The notes below the pieces were generated by a model. The model did no database searches. It saw nothing but the letters and a program-made list of their open reading frames with translations, and had not been told where the DNA came from. Positions 1 through 5,601 of a DNA stretch of 6,231 nucleotides are shown here, piece after piece (positions within the stretch are counted from its first letter, which is position 1; each line of letters starts with the position of its first letter). The translations under genes were made by a program, and so were the position numbers. This stretch comes from Synergistaceae bacterium (lineage in GTDB: Bacteria > Synergistota > Synergistia > Synergistales > Synergistaceae), in the NCBI GenBank assembly GCA_031273585.1, contig JAISRP010000234.1:1-6231 (forward strand). The letters run 5' to 3'.

Positions 1-73
1 CCCCCAAAAAAAATTCCGGGCATACCGGGGGGGGTTAAAACCCGCGCGGGGCGCGCGCCTTTTTCGAGAATTT

Positions 74-145
74 GCCAAAACCCGGGGGCGCCGCCCGCCC
101 CCACCGGGGGACCAGTCCCCCGGACCCCCGTTTATTTTTTTGCCC
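74..145 (-). repeat. GC-rich palindromic dispersed repeat, copy 1
   Basis: This block is the partly degenerate reverse complement of the hairpin-rich element at 3284-3444. Positions 104-130 match the reverse complement of 3397-3423 exactly over 27 nt. The similarity continues outwards through the shared GGGCGCCGCCC core (86-96 against 3431-3441) and through a T-rich tract (131-141). It contains two hairpins: GGGGGCG / CGCCCCC (84-90 / 96-102) and CCGGGGGAC / GTCCCCCGG with a 2-nt centre (104-112 / 115-123). It is probably one copy of a REP-like or MITE-like family. Copy number in the genome cannot be judged here. Confidence 0.75.
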
Positions 146-238
146 CGGCCGGCAGAGTCAAATAAAGACCGCGCTCCGGGGACTCGGCCAAAACGATTCC
201 CCTGCGGGTCCGGGTATGGTCCAGCGGTTGTAAGTCAC

Positions 239-274
239 AAAAAAAAATAACATGAGCCTGAGGCTGAATCCTCA
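239..274 (-). terminator. Possible weak terminator after pilT
   Basis: Read on the minus strand, a small stem TGAGG-ATTCAG-CCTCA (274 to 259), or the alternative AGCCT-C-AGGCT (265 to 255), is followed 7-11 nt later by nine T residues (247 to 239). It lies about 85 nt beyond the pilT stop codon. The stems are short and the gap before the T run is longer than in a typical intrinsic terminator. It is only a candidate, listed because no better one is seen downstream of pilT. Confidence 0.25.
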
Positions 275-359
275 AACAACAAAATTCCGCCCGGGCGATT
301 TAGAACAGCGCCCCCTCGCACCTGCGCCGCGTTATGGAGCCTGCCCGGCGCGCCTCCGG

Positions 360-1430
360 TTAACCCCCTCCTAGCAGCCTCTCCAGCTCCTTCGTGTCGT
401 AGGAATAAGTGAAGGCGGCCGAGCGGGCGATGTAGCCCTCGGTCACGAGCCTCGCGAGGTCCTGGTCCATGGTGTGCATACCCAGGGCGGCGCCGGTCTG
501 CATTACGCCCTTTATCTGAGATGTCTTGCCCTCCCTGACGCAGTTCCTTATGGCGGCGTTGGCTATCAGAAGCTCGGTCGCGACCATGCGGCCGCCGCCC
601 GGAAGGGGCAGGAGCTGCTGCGAGCAGATGCCAACCAGGATGTTGGCGACCTGCATCCTGACCTGTTGCTGCTGGTGAGGGGGGAAGACGTCTATGATGC
701 GGTCTATGGTCTGTGCGGCGTCCGGGGTGTGCAGAGTCCCGAACACGAGGTGTCCCGTCTCAGCCGCGGTTACCGCGGCGCCGACCGTCTCGAGGTCCCT
801 CATCTCGCCTATCAGAATTACATCCGGGTCCTGCCTCAGCGCCCGCTTGAGGGCCTCGGAGAAGCTCTTCGTGTCGCTGCCTATCTCGCGCTGGTGGATT
901 ATCGAACGCTCAGACGTGTATATGTACTCTATGGGGTCCTCGATCGTTATTATGTGGCAGGATCGGGTCATGTTCACCTGCTGGACCACCGCCGCCAGCG
1001 TCGTCGACTTGCCCGACCCGGTGGGGCCCGTTACGAGAAAGAGCCCCCTCAGGCGGTTTGCGACGTCCTCTATGGCGGGCGAGAGCATCAGCTGTTTCGT
1101 GGTGCGTATGTTGGACGTTATGACGCGCAGCGCCGTGCAGAGGTTCCCCCTCTCGAACGCGCAGTTCCCCCTGAAGCGGGAGCTGAGCTCCTCGCTCGCC
1201 CTGAAGGAGAAGCTGAAGTCGAGCTCCTTGTCCCTGTTTAGGACATCGAGCTGACTCGGGGACAGAATCGCCGACAGCATCTCATAGTGTTCGGCCGACG
1301 ATATCGGATCGCCTAAAAAGCGCAGCTCGCCGTCCAGCCTTATGGCCGCCGGGAGCCCGACCCCAAGGTGAAGGTCGCTGCCCTTTCTTCTCAGGACCTC
1401 GGCGAGAAGCGCCTGAATCGGGTATGCCAT
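360..1430 (-). CDS. pilT: PilT, type IV pilus retraction ATPase
   Basis: A 356-residue cytoplasmic hexameric ATPase that powers disassembly of type IV pili, giving twitching motility, surface sensing or DNA uptake. All PilT/GspE-family motifs are visible: Walker A GPTGSGKST (135-143), Asp box ITIEDPIEY (161-169), Walker B DPDVILIGEMRD (201-212) and His box TGHLVFGTLHT (225-235). The PilT-type C-terminal motif appears as AIRNCVREGK (293-302), where the usual form is AIRNLIRE. Length, the short N-terminal domain and the absence of the Cys4 zinc site separate it from PilB. The ATG start is preceded by GGGGAG (1445-1440) at 9 nt. It lies 15 nt after the pilB stop codon, so the two are almost certainly co-transcribed. 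PilU is a less likely alternative name. Confidence 0.95.
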   Translation of the reverse strand: MAYPIQALLAEVLRRKGSDLHLGVGLPAAIRLDGELRFLGDPISSAEHYEMLSAILSPSQLDVLNRDKELDFSFSFRASEELSSRFRGNCAFERGNLCTALRVITSNIRTTKQLMLSPAIEDVANRLRGLFLVTGPTGSGKSTTLAAVVQQVNMTRSCHIITIEDPIEYIYTSERSIIHQREIGSDTKSFSEALKRALRQDPDVILIGEMRDLETVGAAVTAAETGHLVFGTLHTPDAAQTIDRIIDVFPPHQQQQVRMQVANILVGICSQQLLPLPGGGRMVATELLIANAAIRNCVREGKTSQIKGVMQTGAALGMHTMDQDLARLVTEGYIARSAAFTYSYDTKELERLLGGG

Positions 1431-1445
1431 CGCTCCCCACTCCCC

Positions 1446-3152
1446 TTATTCGTGATGCACGCTTAAAGCGAGCATCTCTTCGATGGACGTTACGCCCTTC
1501 ACGACGTTCCTCATGGCGCTCTGAGTGAGAAGCCTCATGCCGCTCTCTATGGCGGCGTCCCTTATCAGGGGCATCGAGGCCTTTTCGTTTATCAGGTACT
1601 TTATCTTCTCGTTGACCTCCATTATCTCGACCACCGCGACCCTTCCCTTGTAACCCGAATTGCGGCAGTCGTCGCACCCGACCGGCTCGTACACCAGGGT
1701 GCCGGGCTCCACGCCGTGCGCCTCCGCGATCGCGGCGGGGAGGGGGTACTGCGACTTGCACCTCGGACAGAGCCGCCGGAGCAGTCGTTGGGCCACAACT
1801 GTGACTAGCGACGTCGAGATGAGGTATGACGGGATTCCCATGTCCATGAGCCTCATCACGGAGCTCGGCGCGTCGTTCGTGTGGAGCGTCGAGAGCACGA
1901 GGTGTCCCGTGAGAGCGGCCCTTATGGCGAGCTCAGCCGTCGGGTAGTCCCGGATCTCTCCAACCATTATCTTGTCGGGGTCCTGCCTCAGTATCGCGCG
2001 CAGGGCCTCGGTGAAGGTGAGGCCGGCCTTCTCGTTCACCTGGACCTGATTTATGCCCTCGACCGTGTACTCCACCGGGTCCTCGACCGTTATTATGTTG
2101 ACGTCGGGTTTGTTCAGGACCTCGAGGAGCGAGTAGAGCGAGGTGGACTTGCCCGAGCCGGTCGGCCCGGTCATGAGGAATATTCCGTGCGGCGCGTTTA
2201 TGTTGTTGGTCATGACCCGGATGTCGTCATCGAAGAGCCCGAGGTTGGAGAGCCCAACCTTCGACGTCGTCTGGTCCAGGAGCCTCATGACCATCTTCTC
2301 TCCGTATATGGCGGGCAGAGCCGAGACGCGGAGGTCTATCCTCCGGTCCTTGATCTTTACTAAGATACGCCCGTCCTGGGGCTTTCTCCTCTCGGAGATG
2401 TCCATGCCGGCTATTATCTTGATGCGGGATACGACGGCGGGGTGCAGGGAGGACGGGTACTCGATGTGCTCGAAGAGCGAGCCGTCGATGCGGTAGCGCA
2501 CCTTCGACACCTTTTCGTAGACCTCTATGTGGATGTCGGAGACCATGTCCTTGACGGCCTGTTCGAGTATGTTGCTCACGAGCCTGACCACCGGCGCGTC
2601 GTCGGCGGACACCCCAGAGATGTCCTGCGCCATCCCCGCCGACACGATGCCCTTCGCAAACTCGTCCTCGTTGGACGTGACCTCGCCGATGGCGTCGTCG
2701 AGGCTGTTCTGAACTTTGTAGAAGTTCATCAGAGCCCTTCTGACGTCGGACGCGGTCGCCACGTTGATCTCGAACTCGACGTTCGTTATCATCCGGAGCT
2801 CGTCCACCGCGATGACGTTGAGGGGGTCCGACATCGCAATCGCTATCTTGCCTGACTCCAGTATGGCCAGCGGCACTATCTCGAGCCTCTGGGCCACGGC
2901 CTCCGGAATTACCTTTATGGCATCCTTCGTTGGCTTGAACTTTGAAAGAGACACGAGCGGAAGTTTCAGCTGCCTGCTCAGGGCCTCCGCGAGCTGACGC
3001 TCCGTCAGCCAGCCGTTTTTCAGCAGGATCTCGCCAAGCCGCATCCTCGATATCTTCTGCTCCTCGAGCGCGGCGTCCAGCGTCGCCTTTGCGATAGCTC
3101 CCGCGTCGACGAGAAGATCTCCAAGTTTCAGGTGTCTCCAGTCCTCGTGCAT
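1446..3152 (-). CDS. pilB: PilB, type IV pilus assembly ATPase with MshEN-like N-terminus
   Basis: A 568-residue GspE/PilB-family hexameric ATPase that drives pilin polymerisation from the cytoplasmic face of the membrane. Motifs: Walker A GPTGSGKST (329-337), Asp box ITVEDPVEY (354-362), Walker B DPDKIMVGEIRD (391-402), His box TGHLVLSTLHTN (415-426), and a Cys4 zinc site CPRC...CDDC (462, 465, 493, 496). The N-terminus carries two 24-residue motifs (9-32 and 38-61) spaced by 5 residues, as in MshEN domains that bind cyclic di-GMP; binding is inferred, not shown. I chose the ATG at 3152 (MHEDWRH) over a GTG at 3161 (571 residues), because the GGAG at 3164-3161 overlaps that GTG but sits 8 nt before the ATG. 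It is first in an operon with pilT. Type II secretion GspE is possible, but the pilT partner favours pilB. Confidence 0.94.
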   Translation of the reverse strand: MHEDWRHLKLGDLLVDAGAIAKATLDAALEEQKISRMRLGEILLKNGWLTERQLAEALSRQLKLPLVSLSKFKPTKDAIKVIPEAVAQRLEIVPLAILESGKIAIAMSDPLNVIAVDELRMITNVEFEINVATASDVRRALMNFYKVQNSLDDAIGEVTSNEDEFAKGIVSAGMAQDISGVSADDAPVVRLVSNILEQAVKDMVSDIHIEVYEKVSKVRYRIDGSLFEHIEYPSSLHPAVVSRIKIIAGMDISERRKPQDGRILVKIKDRRIDLRVSALPAIYGEKMVMRLLDQTTSKVGLSNLGLFDDDIRVMTNNINAPHGIFLMTGPTGSGKSTSLYSLLEVLNKPDVNIITVEDPVEYTVEGINQVQVNEKAGLTFTEALRAILRQDPDKIMVGEIRDYPTAELAIRAALTGHLVLSTLHTNDAPSSVMRLMDMGIPSYLISTSLVTVVAQRLLRRLCPRCKSQYPLPAAIAEAHGVEPGTLVYEPVGCDDCRNSGYKGRVAVVEIMEVNEKIKYLINEKASMPLIRDAAIESGMRLLTQSAMRNVVKGVTSIEEMLALSVHHE

Positions 3153-3160
3153 TGAGGTCA

Positions 3161-3164
3161 CTCC
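3161..3164 (-). promoter_or_regulatory. Ribosome binding site that sets the pilB start
   Basis: On the minus strand GGAG occupies 3164-3161. Its last G is also the first base of the upstream GTG candidate, so it cannot serve that codon. It lies 8 nt before the ATG at 3152, the ideal spacing, which supports the shorter protein. Confidence 0.65.
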
Positions 3165-3202
3165 GATCCATAGCGTACCATAAATTGCAATAACTTGATA
3201 TT

Positions 3203-3232
3203 ATTATAGCTGAAATATATGTTCACGTGCAA
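3203..3232 (-). promoter_or_regulatory. Probable pilB-pilT promoter
   Basis: On the minus strand a perfect TATAAT (-10) lies at 3208-3203. A partial -35, TTGCAC, lies at 3232-3227 with an 18-nt spacer. Transcription would begin near 3196 and leave a leader of roughly 45 nt before the ATG at 3152. The surrounding sequence is AT-rich, in contrast to the GC-rich repeat further right. The -35 match is only moderate. Confidence 0.5.
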
Positions 3233-3248
3233 GTTGCTATTTCATGAA
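3211..3248. promoter_or_regulatory. Cluster of dyads over and upstream of the pilB -35
   Basis: TGAAATA (3211-3217) is repeated inverted as TATTTCA (3238-3244) with a 20-nt spacer. Between them is the palindrome CACGTG (3224-3229), which overlaps the proposed -35. Just upstream is the perfect 8-nt palindrome TTCATGAA (3241-3248). This position suits a regulator of pilus expression. No regulator family is recognised, and short AT-rich dyads can arise by chance. Confidence 0.3.
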
Positions 3249-3345
3249 CGGCAAAATACACGAGACACGCGACGAATCCGCGGGCAAAACCTTGGGGCGC
3301 CGCCCCAAACCCCGCGCTTGAGGCAGTGCCTCCTGGACCTCCGTC

Positions 3346-3392
3346 CAATTTTTTTTTTGTTTTCGCCCGTCGGGCGAAAACAAAAAAAATTG
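3346..3392. terminator. Bidirectional terminator-like long hairpin
   Basis: A stem of GTTTTCGCCC / GGGCGAAAAC around a GTC loop (3359-3381) is extended outwards by ten T residues (3349-3358) pairing with eight A residues (3382-3389), and closed by CAA/TTG. Because the A run precedes the stem when the minus strand is read towards lower coordinates, the structure offers a U-run after a GC-rich stem for leftward transcripts; the rightward transcript lacks a T run after the stem. It lies between divergent genes, where a terminator is not needed by either neighbour, so it probably belongs to the repeat element. Confidence 0.45.
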
Positions 3393-3396
3393 AGAA

Positions 3397-3423
3397 CGGG
3401 GGTCCGGGGGACTGGTCCCCCGG
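3397..3423 (+). repeat. 27-nt exact inverted match to 104-130
   Basis: This segment begins CGGGGGT and continues into the near-perfect palindrome CCGGGGGACTGGTCCCCCGG (3404-3423). Its reverse complement is found base for base at 104-130, on the far side of the pilB-pilT operon. It is the best conserved part of the two repeat copies. Confidence 0.9.
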
Positions 3424-3469
3424 CGGGCGTGGGCGGCGCCCACGGTCGTGAATCTTCGGTTTTTTTCGG

Positions 3470-3488
3470 ATGGTCATATAATGTCCAT
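3470..3488 (+). promoter_or_regulatory. Dyad over a TATAAT box upstream of the WYL regulator
   Basis: The 19-nt sequence ATGGTCATATAATGTCCAT is a near-palindrome: seven of nine position pairs are complementary around a central T. It contains a perfect -10 hexamer TATAAT at 3477-3482. A weak -35-like TTCGGT lies at 3455-3460 with a 16-nt spacer. A dyad covering the -10 box is the usual place for a repressor or autoregulator, and the WYL-domain regulator that follows is the obvious candidate. Confidence 0.45.
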
Positions 3489-3495
3489 ACTACCG

Positions 3496-3506
3496 GATAT
3501 AATATC
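3496..3506 (+). promoter_or_regulatory. Second TATAAT inside a palindrome
   Basis: GATATAATATC is a perfect 5-1-5 inverted repeat that contains TATAAT at 3498-3503, 21 nt after the first box. Used as a -10 it would give a leader of only about 15 nt before the regulator's start. No recognisable -35 lies at the right distance, so it may be a second operator half or an alternative promoter. Confidence 0.35.
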
Positions 3507-3526
3507 TTAAAAATGGATGGGGTGTG

Positions 3527-4468
3527 ATGCCGATGCCGGACAGGACGGACAAGTCGTTTCGTCTGATCGGGATGTACGAGATGCTGAGCAGGGGGGGAGG
3601 CGTGGCCAAGCTCGACTTAGCGGAGCGGTTCGGGGTGTCGGAGAAGACGATACAGCGCGACATCGACGACCTGAGGGCCTACCTCGCGGAGGGGCGTCCC
3701 TCCGAGTCCGGCGCCTCGATCCGATACGACAGGGCGCGGAACGAATACGCCCTCGTCCGTTTCGAGAGGGAGTGGCTGACGAACGAGGAGGTGATGGCGA
3801 TATCGAAGATACTGCTCGAGAGCAGGGCGTTTCCGAAGGCCGAGGCATCCCGCCTCATGGACAAGCTCCTCATGCAGGCAATGCCGGAGGAGAGGGGCTT
3901 CATACGCGACATGATAAAGAGCGAGCTCTTTAACTACGTCGAGCTGAGGCACGGCAAAAACCTGCTCCCGGCGATATGGGACCTGTCGCGGATGGTTCGC
4001 GGCCGCGAGGAGGCCTCGTTTTCCTACACGAGGCAGGACGGAGCCGCCGGGGAGCGCATCGCGCATCCGGTCGCCCTGATCTTCTCGGAATTTTATTTTT
4101 ATCTCATAGCCTACCTCGCGGGGGGCGAGAGGGACTTCCCGGCGGTCTTCCGGGTGGACCGGATCGAGAACATAAGGCGCACTGGGGAGAAATTTTCCGT
4201 GCCGTACCATAAGAAGTTCAGCGACGGCGAGTTCCGCAAACGGGTGCAGTTCATGTACCCCGGCCGCCTGGAACGGATCACGTTCAGCTTCAAGGGCGAC
4301 TCCATAGAGGCCGTGCTCGACAGGCTGCCCACGGCCGAGATAGTGAGCGAATCGGACGGCGCGTACACGGTGACGGCCGAGGTCTACGGGCGCGGGATCG
4401 ACATGTGGCTCAGGAGCCAGGGCGATTTCGTGTCATCCGTCAGGAGGTCCGAGGTCAGAAAGAGCTGA
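3527..4468 (+). CDS. HTH-WYL domain transcriptional regulator
   Basis: A 313-residue DNA-binding regulator of the HTH-WYL-WCX type. An HTH_11/DeoR-like winged helix lies at about 11-53 (LDLAERFGVSEKTIQRDIDDL). A WYL domain spans about 145-225 with the conserved FRVDRI segment (208-213), and a WCX-like C-terminal domain covers about 238-308. The signature tripeptide reads FYL (191-193) instead of WYL. WYL domains are thought to sense nucleic acid or nucleotide ligands, and such regulators often control DNA-damage responses or phage defence (PafC, BrxR and CapW relatives). A GTG at 3524 is an in-frame alternative; I prefer the ATG at 3527, 8 nt after GGAT, and an ATG at 3533 is also possible. 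It is first in a probable four-gene operon and likely autoregulated through the dyads just upstream. The target genes are unknown. Confidence 0.88.
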   Translation: MPMPDRTDKSFRLIGMYEMLSRGGGVAKLDLAERFGVSEKTIQRDIDDLRAYLAEGRPSESGASIRYDRARNEYALVRFEREWLTNEEVMAISKILLESRAFPKAEASRLMDKLLMQAMPEERGFIRDMIKSELFNYVELRHGKNLLPAIWDLSRMVRGREEASFSYTRQDGAAGERIAHPVALIFSEFYFYLIAYLAGGERDFPAVFRVDRIENIRRTGEKFSVPYHKKFSDGEFRKRVQFMYPGRLERITFSFKGDSIEAVLDRLPTAEIVSESDGAYTVTAEVYGRGIDMWLRSQGDFVSSVRRSEVRKS

Positions 4469-4501
4469 GGTCAGCAAGACTGGAACGAGGAGGCGATTAT
4501 C

Positions 4502-5347
4502 GTGAGAGTCCGTTCGTTATTATTCAATTTGTCGGTTCTGGTGATGGCTGCTGCAGTCTCCATGTCGGCCGGCGCGTCGTCCGCGGAGGAGGCGGGCCCG
4601 TCCGGCTACTTCCTGCGGCTGGCGCTCCGATTTGCCGGCTTTCAGAGGATGTCGCAGTTCGTGGAGGAGATAGGGATGCCGGACCGGAGCTACTCCCCAT
4701 CGCCTGACGAGGTGGTTTACGGCTGGGAGAATGCATTCCCCGAGGAAAACGGCCCTCAGGTCTCCATAAGCGCCACGGAGTCGCGCTCGCGTGTGACGGA
4801 TAAGTCCGTCTCCGCGTTCTTCTCCGACCCCGGGGAGGAGGGGCACGACTATGAAAGGGCCGGAAAATTTTTCGTCGAGCTGTGCAGGGATTACGAGCGG
4901 ACGCAGAAACACGTCTCCAAAGTGTCCAGGGGCGGCGGCTACGGCTGGCTATCGATGCGGGCCATGTACCCGCTGAACGCGGATTTTTTCCTGTCGGTCA
5001 CCCTGTACGAGGACGACGAGGGCACGGCCGAGACCATATTCAAGGTGATAACGTCCCGGGAGGCGGGGTCCCGGATAATACGCTGCACCTCGGACCTGGC
5101 CGATCAGAACTCACGGCTCTACAGCAAGCCGGACACGGCGTCGGCCGTCATGGAGGAGCTGGAGCTGGGGTCGGAGTTCTACGTCCTGGATACCCGCAGC
5201 GTCAAGGGCATGGAACACCCGTGGTACGAGGTCAGCAGCACTGGCAGCGCCTCCGGAAGGGGCTGGGTCTACGGCGAACACATGGCGCCCCCGGAGGAGA
5301 TAACTCTGGATCAGGCCGAGACGGACCTCCGAGAGAGTTACGAGTGA
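4502..5347 (+). CDS. Exported protein with C-terminal bacterial SH3 domain
   Basis: A 281-residue protein with a signal peptide: basic start MRVR, hydrophobic core about 6-22, and probable cleavage after AGA (25) or SSA (28). Residues about 30-190 match no family I recognise. Residues about 192-263 look like a bacterial SH3 (SH3b) domain: LYSKPD (207-211 region), VMEELELGSEFYVL (216-229), WYEV (241-244) and GRGWVYGEHM (252-261). Such domains usually bind cell-wall peptides or stabilise envelope proteins. No catalytic motif for a peptidase or amidase is visible. There are two cysteines in the mature part (128, 195). The GTG start is preceded by GAGGAGG (4487-4493) at 8 nt. It lies 33 nt after the regulator's stop codon, which suggests co-transcription. 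A periplasmic or surface location is inferred. Confidence 0.85.
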   Translation: MRVRSLLFNLSVLVMAAAVSMSAGASSAEEAGPSGYFLRLALRFAGFQRMSQFVEEIGMPDRSYSPSPDEVVYGWENAFPEENGPQVSISATESRSRVTDKSVSAFFSDPGEEGHDYERAGKFFVELCRDYERTQKHVSKVSRGGGYGWLSMRAMYPLNADFFLSVTLYEDDEGTAETIFKVITSREAGSRIIRCTSDLADQNSRLYSKPDTASAVMEELELGSEFYVLDTRSVKGMEHPWYEVSSTGSASGRGWVYGEHMAPPEEITLDQAETDLRESYE

Positions 5348-5391
5348 GGAAAATTCAAGGGAGAGCCGATCAAACAAAGGAGGTAATGGAG

Positions 5392-5577
5392 ATGATGAAA
5401 TCGAACATCGTCTCGCCGGAGCCCGACAGGATGCGGCGCAAGGCGATGGCGGCGTTGAAATATGCCGGGAATATTATGCTCGGGCGGAAGAATTCGTCCG
5501 AGGCCCTGAAGGAGTACAGGGCCGAGTCCGATAGGATCGAGTCCGAGCGGGAGCTCGACAAGTACAGGAAGTATTGA
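5392..5577 (+). CDS. Small charged protein of unknown function (61 aa)
   Basis: This gene is not recognised. The product is 61 residues, with no signal peptide or membrane segment, and is rich in Arg, Lys, Glu and Asp. The C-terminal third (from about residue 36) reads as a charged amphipathic helix ending DKYRKY; the middle AALKYAGNIML (20-30) is the only hydrophobic patch. It has one of the strongest ribosome sites in the window, AAAGGAGGT (5376-5384). Three ATGs are in frame. The one at 5386 is too close (2 nt), 5392 is ideal (8 nt) and 5395 is acceptable. The strong ribosome site and tight fit between neighbours (44 nt and 24 nt gaps) make it a real gene rather than the tail of a longer overlapping frame. 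A cytoplasmic partner of the neighbouring products is possible but unproven. Confidence 0.7.
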   Translation: MMKSNIVSPEPDRMRRKAMAALKYAGNIMLGRKNSSEALKEYRAESDRIESERELDKYRKY

Positions 5578-5601
5578 AAGTAGCGCGAGGAGATGACTGA
5601 G

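Larger units (their letters stand above)
1..359. other. Non-coding, repeat-derived DNA downstream of pilT
   Basis: No credible coding region was found on either strand. The left half is strongly skewed: runs of C/G alternate with A or T runs, and it contains a GC-rich palindromic repeat (about 74-145) whose core recurs inverted at 3397-3423. The right half (about 180-359) has a 9-A run (239-247), small dyads such as AGCCTGAGGCT (255-265), and the palindrome CGCCCGGGCG (288-297). The whole stretch reads like decayed intergenic repeat material. It separates the pil operon from whatever lies to the left. Confidence 0.7.
3284..3444 (+). repeat. Hairpin-array repeat element, copy 2
   Basis: Six dyads follow one another with little between them: TTGGGGC/GCCCCAA (3292-3308), GAGGC/GCCTC (3320-3332), TGGAC/GTCCA (3334-3347), GTTTTCGCCC/GGGCGAAAAC extended by T and A runs (3346-3392), CCGGGGGAC/GTCCCCCGG (3404-3423) and CGTGGGC/GCCCACG (3428-3444). 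Related GC-rich palindromes (core GGGCGCCGCC or its complement) lie at both ends. The short open reading frames that cross it consist of low-complexity residues and have no good ribosome site, so I treat it as non-coding. It is best read as a REP/MITE-like dispersed element, since part of it recurs at 74-145. Confidence 0.75.

Noticed and set aside
205..275. tRNA-like fragment (GGTATGGTCCAGCGGTTGTAAGTC followed by a TGAGG/CCTCA stem)
   Set aside because: 
474..2855. Several long plus-strand frames opposite pilT and pilB
   Set aside because: Antisense shadows produced by high GC and codon bias. Their products resemble no family, while the minus-strand frames carry complete ATPase motifs.
3219..3527. 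Open reading frames of 68-102 codons on both strands across the hairpin-array repeat
   Set aside because: They run through palindromes and homopolymer runs, encode low-complexity residues, overlap one another on opposite strands and lack good ribosome sites. Their openness is explained by GC-rich repeat sequence.
4882..5577. A 231-codon frame overlapping the SH3-domain gene and continuing into the 61-codon gene
   Set aside because: The upstream part overlaps a well-supported gene in another frame and is Arg/Gly-rich shadow sequence. Only the part after the ribosome site at 5376-5384 looks real.
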